Origin: Nocardioides malaquae
GTDB lineage: Bacteria > Actinomycetota > Actinomycetes > Propionibacteriales > Nocardioidaceae
Length of the DNA: 64,000 nucleotides
Assembly: GCF_015070385.1 (NCBI RefSeq)
Contig: NZ_JADCSA010000001.1
Location: forward strand, 1 to 64,000
Direction: 5' to 3'
Position 1 is the first letter of the stretch, and each line of letters opens with the position of its first letter. Of the stretch, positions 56,114 to 63,161 are shown piece after piece. The translations under genes and the position numbers were made by a program. The notes under the pieces are model-generated. The model did not search any database and had not been told where the DNA came from. It worked only from the letters and a program-made list of their open reading frames with translations.

Positions 56114-57369
56114 GACCGCTCTCCCGCCGGTCCGAGTTCTCGCGCACTCATGGTGCCCACGAGGTCGGGCTGCACCGTCTCGACCGCGGCTCGAGCTCGT
56201 GCGCGCGCCGACACCGCGTCGGGGCCGGTGGCGATGGCCCACGCGAGCCGCGAGTAGCTGCTGGCCCGGTCGGGCCCGATGACGTCGCCAACGTCGGGAA
56301 TCGTGCCGACGCCCTCGACGCCGGGCAGCTGGCGAGCCTCGTCGACCCCCGTCCAGCCGGCGACCTCGCCGCTGTCCTGAGGGAACGAGAACTGGCTGCT
56401 GGCGGCTCCGAGGTCGCGGGCGGCGGGCATGGCGTCGAGACGGCCGAGCAAGTCCTCGACGTGGAGAGCGGTGAGGTCGAGGCCCGTCGCGTGGCGGACG
56501 AGGTCGAGGATGCCGTCGCCACCACCACGCAGGTGCGTCTCGACGACGTGGGCCACGCCACGCCCGTCGAGGATCACCTCGGTGTGCAGGAGCCCCGACG
56601 TGACGCCCAGGGCGGCGAGCGCGCGCAGCGTGGCGTCGAGCACCTGGTCGCGGGCCGCGGCATCCAACGGAGCGGGGTGCACGTGACCGGTCTCGATCGC
56701 GTCCTCGGTCTGCTTGGCCGTGACCCCGTGCCACGCACCGACGGAGGTGACGATCGACTCGACGCTGTGCTCCACACCGATGACGCGCTCCTCGACGACG
56801 AACCCGTCGTAGGCGACGGGGTCAGTCGCGACGAGTGCGTCGGCCTCCACGGCGTCGGTGAGCATGAGTACGCCGATGCTGGCGCGACCACGGCCGGGCT
56901 TCAGGACGACGGGTCCGGCGGGTGCACCACCGGCCCATATGACCTGTCCGTCGACGACGTGGCCGTGACGGACGGTGCCAAGACCGGCAGCGTCCAGCCG
57001 GTCGCGCATGACGGACTTGTCGACCGTGGCAGCCGTGGTCTCGGGAGAGGCGAACCGCAGGCCGAGCCGTTCGGCGACGAGGGCGCCGAGCTCGACGGAC
57101 TCGTCGTGCAGGCACAGCATCGCGTCGGGACGCAGGTCGCCGATGCCGTGCAGCACAGCGTCAGCCTGCCCGACCCCGACGGGGACGTCGCTGACGTCGA
57201 CGACCCGGGCGTACCGGTCCGCGGCGAGTGCGGTGTGCCCCGCGTGGGTGCGCACGTGCACGACGGCCGCGCCTCGCTCGAGCGCGATGGCGTGGGCAGA
57301 GGCGATACCGCCGATCGCGAGAACAGTGGTCGCGGGGCTGGTCACGTGGCTGATCGCTGGGGTGGTCAT
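56110..57369 (-). CDS. ATP-grasp carboxylate-amine ligase
   Basis: 419 residues. N-terminal Rossmann-like pre-domain (TTVLAIGGIASAHAIAL), hinge lead-in VDKSVMRDRLDAAGL, the ATP-lysine in VVLKPGRGRASIGV (Lys157) and the metal/acceptor motif VETHLRGGGDGI (Glu278, Arg281). This matches the family of L-amino-acid ligases (BacD-like), which join a carboxylate to an amine through an acyl phosphate. Substrates unknown. ATG overlaps the deacetylase stop (ATGA), and its stop overlaps the transporter start. Confidence 0.86.
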   Translation of the reverse strand: MTTPAISHVTSPATTVLAIGGIASAHAIALERGAAVVHVRTHAGHTALAADRYARVVDVSDVPVGVGQADAVLHGIGDLRPDAMLCLHDESVELGALVAERLGLRFASPETTAATVDKSVMRDRLDAAGLGTVRHGHVVDGQVIWAGGAPAGPVVLKPGRGRASIGVLMLTDAVEADALVATDPVAYDGFVVEERVIGVEHSVESIVTSVGAWHGVTAKQTEDAIETGHVHPAPLDAAARDQVLDATLRALAALGVTSGLLHTEVILDGRGVAHVVETHLRGGGDGILDLVRHATGLDLTALHVEDLLGRLDAMPAARDLGAASSQFSFPQDSGEVAGWTGVDEARQLPGVEGVGTIPDVGDVIGPDRASSYSRLAWAIATGPDAVSARARARAAVETVQPDLVGTMSARELGPAGERS

Positions 57370-58211
57370 TGTTCCTCCCACCAGTTGAGGGCGTCGAGGG
57401 GGTCCACCACGGGGGTGGCGTGGAGATCAGTGCGGTCGAGCAACTCCGTGACGGTGCCGGACCACGGAGCGTCGGGCGCGGCGAGGTGGTCGAGCACCGT
57501 CGTGAGCGCGGGGAACGCCGGGCCGCGACCGATGATCCAGGGGTGGACGGTGACGACAGCCACGCCGCCGAGCGCGACCGTCGAGGTGACCTCGCGGACC
57601 CAGCGTTCGCCAAGTTGGGTGGCGTCGGCGGGGCGCGCGTAGGAGCGCGACGTGCACAGCAGGTGCGGTGCGTCGTCGAGAGCCCAGCTCACCGGCACCT
57701 CCACGAGTGGTTCGGGCCCACCCCGACACGCAAGACGGTACGGCGACTCGAAGCCGCCCAGTGAGCTGTCGTACCGCATCCCCGAGGTGACCAGGACGTC
57801 GAGCAGGTCCTCGCTCATGTGCCACTCGGGCGCGCGGTAGCCGACGACGTCGGACGCTCCGGCGGCCGCCAGCGCGGCACGGGAACGATCGAGGTCGGCG
57901 CGCAGGGTGTCGACCTCGAGCATCCGCGGCGACGTGTGCCGCCAGCCGTGGAGGCCCACCTCGTGGCCTGCGTCCACGATGCGCGCCACCGTCTGCGGCG
58001 AGCGCTCCGCGACGATGCCCGGCACGAAGAACGTTGCCAGTAGCCCTCGGTCGGCGAGCGCCGCCAGCACACGCGGCACGCCGACCCGCAGCCCGAACAG
58101 CCGCTGCTCGAGCTCGTCGACGTGCCGCCCCGCGTGCTCGCGCGGCACGTCGTCGATCATCGGCGTCACGGTGTCGACGTCGACCGTGACGAGCACGCCG
58201 GCCATGGTCAT
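57366..58211 (-). CDS. NodB-type polysaccharide deacetylase-family protein
   Basis: 281 residues without signal peptide, so cytosolic. Catalytic and metal residues of the fold are visible: VDVD (Asp11/Asp13), GLHGWRH (His88, His92), GYRAPEW (Arg126) and VHPW near the C-terminus. Family members deacetylate amino sugars or hydrolyse cyclic amides. In this operon, beside an acetyltransferase, removal of an N-acyl group from an intermediate is a reasonable guess. Start ATG 58211 overlaps the stop of the 28-codon frame; ATG 58244 or 58205 are alternatives. Confidence 0.82.
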   Translation of the reverse strand: MTMAGVLVTVDVDTVTPMIDDVPREHAGRHVDELEQRLFGLRVGVPRVLAALADRGLLATFFVPGIVAERSPQTVARIVDAGHEVGLHGWRHTSPRMLEVDTLRADLDRSRAALAAAGASDVVGYRAPEWHMSEDLLDVLVTSGMRYDSSLGGFESPYRLACRGGPEPLVEVPVSWALDDAPHLLCTSRSYARPADATQLGERWVREVTSTVALGGVAVVTVHPWIIGRGPAFPALTTVLDHLAAPDAPWSGTVTELLDRTDLHATPVVDPLDALNWWEEQ

Positions 58212-58294
58212 GCCGCCGCCTGCATGAGAAGAGCACGGCGCCATGACAGCGGCACGACGACGTGCCCGTCGCTCGCTCGCTGACGAGCGCTCAT
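58208..58294 (-). CDS. Possible 28-residue peptide, coupled on both sides
   Basis: A 28-codon frame filling exactly the space between the acetyltransferase and deacetylase genes. Its ATG (58294) overlaps the upstream TGA as ATGA and its TGA overlaps the downstream ATG as ATGA; GGTGGTGAG just upstream can serve as ribosome site. The peptide begins MSARQRASDG, continues HVVVPLSWRR and ends ALLMQAAA: basic N-terminal half, hydrophobic C-terminal half, no Cys. It could be a precursor or carrier peptide used by the ATP-grasp enzymes, or merely a coupling frame. I know no homologue. Confidence 0.45.
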   Translation of the reverse strand: MSARQRASDGHVVVPLSWRRALLMQAAA

Positions 58295-58938
58295 GCGCTC
58301 ACCACCATGAGCCCGAAGGGCGCAGAGCGGATCACGCCGTGTCCCTGACGACCGGCGGACAGCTCGGAACGGACCTGGTCGAAATCGTTCAGGTCGACGA
58401 GCGAGACGTCCTCCATGAGTGTCCTCGAAGGGGCGTCGCCGATCGTGCGGGTGAGGAGCAGACGCGAGCGGTCGTCGGAGTAGGTGACGGCGCCGACGCA
58501 CCGGAACGAGGCCGCGAACAGGCTGGCGAGCGATCGCGAGTTGAACGGCGACACCTGCACGAGAGCGCGCTGTGCCCCGAGCGCGGCGGCCGCCTCAAGC
58601 CGGACGTCGATGGCCGAGCGGTGCAACGAGCGCCCGCGGTGCCGGGGCGCGACCATGGCCGCGGCGAGGACGACGTCGTGCGGACCGGGGTCGCAGGCCG
58701 CGAACTCGGCGGCCTCGCCACTCGTGAGGAGGTCGGTGGTGAGGGCGCAGTAGGCCGCCAGCTCGCCGTCGACCTCCATCCCGAAGGACCGGCCGACCTC
58801 ACCGAGGTGGCCCTCGACGAAGCGTGACTCCTGCTGCTCGCGCACGTACTCGTCGGGATGCCCGAGCGTCGCGAGGACGTCGGCGCGCAACGCCTCCACC
58901 GCTGGCGTGTCGTCGAGGGTCAGCTCACGCCACGTCAC
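58291..58938 (-). CDS. GNAT-family N-acetyltransferase
   Basis: 215 residues. The acetyl-CoA pyrophosphate loop is VAPRHRGRSLHRSAI (RHRGRS at 99-104) on a GNAT core, with SLASLFAASFRCVGAV in the later part. Substrate unknown; within the cluster it could acetylate an amino precursor (protection or self-resistance), with the NodB-type enzyme reversing it. GTG 58938 overlaps the tandem ATP-grasp stop (GTGA). Confidence 0.84.
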   Translation of the reverse strand: MTWRELTLDDTPAVEALRADVLATLGHPDEYVREQQESRFVEGHLGEVGRSFGMEVDGELAAYCALTTDLLTSGEAAEFAACDPGPHDVVLAAAMVAPRHRGRSLHRSAIDVRLEAAAALGAQRALVQVSPFNSRSLASLFAASFRCVGAVTYSDDRSRLLLTRTIGDAPSRTLMEDVSLVDLNDFDQVRSELSAGRQGHGVIRSAPFGLMVVSA

Positions 58939-61385
58939 AGCGCCACCGCCTGGCCGACCGTCGGCTCCGCCGGCGCGTCGCCGGTCGAGGCCGGCTCGTC
59001 GCCCGTGCGCCACTCGGTGGCGGCCTCGAGCTCGGCGAGGATCTCGCCGATCGTGGTCCGGGCGTCGGACACGCTCGCCGCGCCGAACACGGCGCGCGCG
59101 TACTCGGCATTGGTGTGCGACATGGCCGAGTAGTGCAGGCCCGGCGCCGCGACCTCGCTCAACGTGACGGCGGGGTGGCTCACCGTCTCCGGGGCGCGGA
59201 CGAGCAGACCGGGGCGGGGAGAGACGTGGACCTGCCCGGCCAGGCCCAGCTGCCGCGGCCGCTCCCCCACCAACGGTGCGCCCGACTGCGCGCGGATGGT
59301 CTCCTCGATGATGTCGGCGCCGTAGGCGAGCTCGATCTCCTCAGGGATAGACCCGCCACCGAGCCGCGCGCCGACTTCGCTGAAGACGGGACCATCGGGC
59401 GTCATGAACGCCTCGAGGTGGAAGCCACCGTCGAACGTGGGCAACGCGTCCTCCATCACGCGACGCGCGAGCGCCAGCATCGCGGCGGCGTCCTCGTCGT
59501 GCTCGGGCAAGATCACCGACGCGAGGTAGCCGCCGGCGAGGTATTCGAGGTGACTGCCGACGTAGCGAGCGACGGAGAGCAGCCGGGGCACCCCGTCCTG
59601 GTAGACGCCGTCGACACGGTACTGGTCTCCGTGCTGGAAGGCCTCGACGAGCAGCTCGACGGTGTGCCCGCGGTCGCTGAAGGGACCACGTCGCAGGAAG
59701 GCCCGCAGCTCGTCATGGTCCGCGATCGTCTCCACGCCGGACGACCCGCGGCCGTTGGGCGGCTTGACGACGCACGGGAAGCCGAGTGCCTCGGCGGCGT
59801 CGACGAGCTCGAACGCCGACGAGACGACGCGGTGGTCGGCCACCGCGATGCCGGCCTCGCGCACCGCCGCCTTCATGCTCGGCTTGTCGCGGAACAGCAG
59901 CGCTTCCGACGGCGTCTGGCCCGGCAGACCGTGCCGCTCGCGCACTTGCGCGGCGCGCAGGACGTCGGCCTCGGCGAGGACGGCGACGCGCTGCAGATTG
60001 TGGCGCTCGACGAGCTCGCTCGCGACGAGCGCGATCTCGTCGTCGTGGGTGAAGTCGTCGAACGTCACGAACGCCGTCAGGTGGCCGGGCTCGACCTCGA
60101 CGTCGGCATTGGTGATGACGGCCGACCCTGCGGGCAGGAGCGACGACAGGCGTGATCCCTCGATGCGACGCAGCACCTTGGCCGGGCCCATGAGCAGGAT
60201 GGGTGCGTCGTTCGACGGCGCCTGCAGGGACGCGACGGCCGAGAGAGCGACGTCGGAGGAGCCCGGTCCGGCGGCGAGGACGTAGCCGCCCCGACCCGAG
60301 GAGTCGAGCAGCTCGTGCGCGTCGGCCGAGCGCTCCTCGGGGATCTTCGCGCGCACGACGCCGCATGTCGGTGGCAGTTCCGCGGCCGACGACCACGTCA
60401 TGAAGGCGATGGCGGCCTCGTCCTCACGAGGCCCCGGCGCGGGCAGCGGCAGGTCGAGCAGCGCGCACAGCGTCTCGGTGGCCATGTGGCGACCCGTCGT
60501 GAGCTGGGTGAGCTCCCAGATCTGGTCGCCACCGAAACGGGTGTGGGTCTCGATGGGCCACACGTCGGTGCCGTCGATCATGACCTCGGTGTGGCTCGGG
60601 CCGACCCGGGTGCCGATCGCGTCGAGCACGGCTCGGACGCAGCGCTCGACGGCCTCACGAGCATCAGCATCCACGGCTGCGGGCTGACGGTGACCGACCT
60701 CGACGAAGCGTGGCGGGCCGGTCGTGATCTTGTCCGTGACGGCGACGATCTCGTGGATGCCGTCGACGGTGATGGCCTCGACGCTCACCTCGCGTCCGGG
60801 GAGGACGGCCTCGGCGAGGACGAGGAGGTCAGGGTTGTCGCGCAGCGCCCAGTCGTGGAGCGTGTCGATCTGGGCGAGGTGGTCGCGGATCTCGTCGTCG
60901 GTGGACACAAGACGGACCCCGGCGCTGCCCGCGCCGGTGATCGGCTTCACGACGATGGCCGGCTCACCGAGCTCGTCGCGGAAGGCAATGACCTCCTCGG
61001 CGGTCCGGCAGGTGCGCCACGGACGCTGCGGGACGCCCGCGCGCTCGAGAGCCTCGCGCATGCGGACCTTGTCCTTCGCCGTCGCGACAGCGTCGACCGG
61101 GTTGGCGCGCAGGCCGAGGCTGTCGGCGGCACGGGCAGCCTCGAGGATGACGCCCTCGAGGAAGCACGCGAGGGCCGTGATCGGCTCGTCGCGATGAAGG
61201 TTGCCCAGGAGGTCGACGAGCACGTCGCTCGTGATCTCGGGGACCTCGAGGTAGCGGTCGACCGACGTCCGCTGGAGGTCTGTCGCCCGGTCGGGGGTCT
61301 GGACGAGCGTCACCGTCGTGTCCGGCAGGGGGACGATGGGCAGACTCGAGTCGTTGCCGCTGATGATCACCAGGTGTCGGGTCAT
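58935..61385 (-). CDS. Tandem (two-domain) ATP-grasp ligase
   Basis: 816 residues containing two full ATP-grasp units in one chain. Unit 1 (about 1-400): VVKPITGAGSAGV with Lys147, PIETHTRFGGDQIW with Glu279 and Arg283. Unit 2 (about 420-800): CVVKPPNGRGSSGV with Lys541, FSEVGARLGGGSIPEEI with Glu670 and Arg674. Both keep catalytic positions, so two successive ligations are possible. Not carB-like: no allosteric or oligomerisation domain. ATG overlaps the oxidoreductase stop (ATGA). Substrates unknown. Confidence 0.87.
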   Translation of the reverse strand: MTRHLVIISGNDSSLPIVPLPDTTVTLVQTPDRATDLQRTSVDRYLEVPEITSDVLVDLLGNLHRDEPITALACFLEGVILEAARAADSLGLRANPVDAVATAKDKVRMREALERAGVPQRPWRTCRTAEEVIAFRDELGEPAIVVKPITGAGSAGVRLVSTDDEIRDHLAQIDTLHDWALRDNPDLLVLAEAVLPGREVSVEAITVDGIHEIVAVTDKITTGPPRFVEVGHRQPAAVDADAREAVERCVRAVLDAIGTRVGPSHTEVMIDGTDVWPIETHTRFGGDQIWELTQLTTGRHMATETLCALLDLPLPAPGPREDEAAIAFMTWSSAAELPPTCGVVRAKIPEERSADAHELLDSSGRGGYVLAAGPGSSDVALSAVASLQAPSNDAPILLMGPAKVLRRIEGSRLSSLLPAGSAVITNADVEVEPGHLTAFVTFDDFTHDDEIALVASELVERHNLQRVAVLAEADVLRAAQVRERHGLPGQTPSEALLFRDKPSMKAAVREAGIAVADHRVVSSAFELVDAAEALGFPCVVKPPNGRGSSGVETIADHDELRAFLRRGPFSDRGHTVELLVEAFQHGDQYRVDGVYQDGVPRLLSVARYVGSHLEYLAGGYLASVILPEHDEDAAAMLALARRVMEDALPTFDGGFHLEAFMTPDGPVFSEVGARLGGGSIPEEIELAYGADIIEETIRAQSGAPLVGERPRQLGLAGQVHVSPRPGLLVRAPETVSHPAVTLSEVAAPGLHYSAMSHTNAEYARAVFGAASVSDARTTIGEILAELEAATEWRTGDEPASTGDAPAEPTVGQAVAL

Positions 61386-62866
61386 GGCATGGTCACTTTC
61401 TCGTGGACGGGAGAAGCGGACGGGGTGGCCAGGTGGGTCGCCGCGAGCGTGTCCGTGGCCGTACGGGCCTGGCGGTGCACGACGTCGAGCGCGGAGACCA
61501 TGAGGGTGCTGCCCGCCGTGAGGTGGCCGGTGACGAGGAGGCGAGGATCGACGGAGCCGTCTGCGCCGATCGCGCGGCCCGTGGCGGGGTCGACGAGACC
61601 GCGGCCACCGACGTCGGTCCCGACGGTGCCCTCGGCGACGAGCGATCGGACGAGCGCAGGCCCGGCCGTCGTGTCGCACGACTGGCCGGTGGCGTTGACG
61701 ACGCAGGTGGCGCCGACCTGCGCCACGGCGTCGGCGAGATGCGGCGAGCGGGCGTCGACGTCGGCGTGGACGACGAGCCGTCCCTCGGAGATCATGCGGG
61801 TCAGCTGGGCCCAGCGCGCCACGGGTATACGGACGCGGTAGCGCTGCCACTCGTGATCGAGCGCCGAGCGGACCCGGGCGCGGTCGGGCGCAGGCAGCGC
61901 GCCGAAGCCGGCGTTGAGCGCGTGGTTCGTCGCACTCAGGACGCGGTGGCACGCGCGGTCGACGACGTCGGCTTCCGGCGCCTGCCAGTGCCGTCGGAGC
62001 AGCTCGTCGTCGGCGAGCATGCCGCGGTCCATGTCGAACCGAGCGAGCTCGGTGTCGAGGAGCGCCAGCAACGACTCGGCCGTCAGTCCGCCCTTGCGAC
62101 GCAGGTCGTCGACCCCTTGCTCGGTGAGCGCGACGGGCACGGGACCCGAGGCCGTGTCGTCGACCTGGACGCGTGGCAGCCGACCGCTGCGGGACAGCAG
62201 GTGGACCTGGGTCTCGGTGCCGTCGAGCGAGCATGCGATGTCGACGGCAGTGAGCCCGGCGCCCAGGATCGCGACCTTGCGGTGCTCGGCCATCGTGCGC
62301 AGCGACCGCGCGAGCGGGTACGGCTGCGCGACGTAGGTGAGGCCGTGCGACGCAAGCGTGACGTCCGGGGTGCTCGACCAGCCGCCCGTGGCGAGGACCA
62401 CGGCGTCGGCGCCGACGACCCCGCCCGTGTCGGCCTCGACGTCGACGCCCCTCGCGCTCGGCACGACGCGTGTGGTGGCACCGGGCAGGAGATGCACGCG
62501 GACGCCGTTCGCACGGAGGATCCGAAGAGCCCGCGAGAGCGTCGCAGCCAGGTAGTCGCCGTATCGGCTGCGCGGCATGGGCGGATCGTCGGGCGAGCCG
62601 AACGTGACTCCCACGGCGTGCGACCAGCCCACGAAGTCGTGGAAGTCGGGCGACAACATGCCGAGCCGACGGTGCGAGGTGTTGATCGAGGCGGAGTCGA
62701 CGTCGGCGTCGAAGGCCCGACCACGACCGAGCGCCGTCGGGGTGTCGACGAGCACGACCTCGACCCCGGACCACGCACCGTCGGGCCGTCGCTCCGCGCT
62801 GAGCTCAGCGAGGCGAGCGACGGTGAACGTGCCGGCAGCGCCGACCCCGCAAACAACAAACTTCAT
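61382..62866 (-). CDS. FAD/NAD(P)-binding oxidoreductase
   Basis: 494 residues with an N-terminal FAD Rossmann motif (VVCGVGAAGTFTVARL), a second nucleotide motif VAILGAGLTAVDIACSL, and a late VVNATGQ ATG-type segment followed by LLVTGHLTAGSTLMVSALD. It resembles the FAD_NAD(P)-binding (YdhS-like) group related to N-hydroxylating monooxygenases; the reaction is unknown. First gene of the natural-product-like operon. The GGGGGT ribosome site lies in the loop of a hairpin at 62868-62891. Confidence 0.83.
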   Translation of the reverse strand: MKFVVCGVGAAGTFTVARLAELSAERRPDGAWSGVEVVLVDTPTALGRGRAFDADVDSASINTSHRRLGMLSPDFHDFVGWSHAVGVTFGSPDDPPMPRSRYGDYLAATLSRALRILRANGVRVHLLPGATTRVVPSARGVDVEADTGGVVGADAVVLATGGWSSTPDVTLASHGLTYVAQPYPLARSLRTMAEHRKVAILGAGLTAVDIACSLDGTETQVHLLSRSGRLPRVQVDDTASGPVPVALTEQGVDDLRRKGGLTAESLLALLDTELARFDMDRGMLADDELLRRHWQAPEADVVDRACHRVLSATNHALNAGFGALPAPDRARVRSALDHEWQRYRVRIPVARWAQLTRMISEGRLVVHADVDARSPHLADAVAQVGATCVVNATGQSCDTTAGPALVRSLVAEGTVGTDVGGRGLVDPATGRAIGADGSVDPRLLVTGHLTAGSTLMVSALDVVHRQARTATDTLAATHLATPSASPVHEKVTMP

Positions 62867-62867
62867 C

Positions 62868-62891
62868 GATGTCTGACCCCCGAGAGACATC
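62868..62891 (-). promoter_or_regulatory. Inverted repeat over the ribosome site of the first cluster gene
   Basis: Perfect 7-bp inverted repeat GATGTCT / AGACATC with a 10-nt loop, ending 2 nt before the ATG at 62866. The Shine-Dalgarno GGGGG is in the loop. It could be an operator or an mRNA structure controlling the operon. Confidence 0.5.
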
Positions 62892-63161
62892 TGAAAACGT
62901 GGTGGCGGTTCATCCGCCGCGCCGAGCATGCCAGACGTCGTGAAGGGGTGGACAAGCCCGCGGCGGGTGATCCTCGTCTCAATGATGGACGGTAGATGAA
63001 TCGTGCGTGGCCCCCGGGCGACGCACCTACAGGCCGAGGAGAGCGCTGCCACCACGACCGACGCCGACCACGACCAGCCCCGTCCTCCACGTGTCCGACC
63101 CCACGTCGCCACGACGCGCGGTCGGCTGCGGGACGCCCGGCACCGTGCCAAGGTGGGGCTC
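62892..63161. other. Divergent intergenic region
   Basis: Region between the cluster operon (minus) and the CoA-transferase gene (plus); it should contain promoters for both. I find no convincing -35/-10 pair; TTGTCC with a distant CATGCT on the minus strand is the best but poor. The plus-strand frame of the CoA-transferase stays open from GTG 63003, so part of this may be coding. No transposase, tRNA or direct repeat is seen here. Confidence 0.5.

Noticed and set aside
58208-58501. A 97-codon frame on the minus strand ending at the same stop as the 28-residue peptide
   Set aside because: The upstream 69 codons lie within the acetyltransferase gene in another frame; only the coupled 28-codon part is plausible.
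54800-63000. Mobile element borders around the ATP-grasp cluster
   Set aside because: I looked for transposase, integrase, tRNA and direct or inverted flanking repeats and saw none, so no element is annotated.
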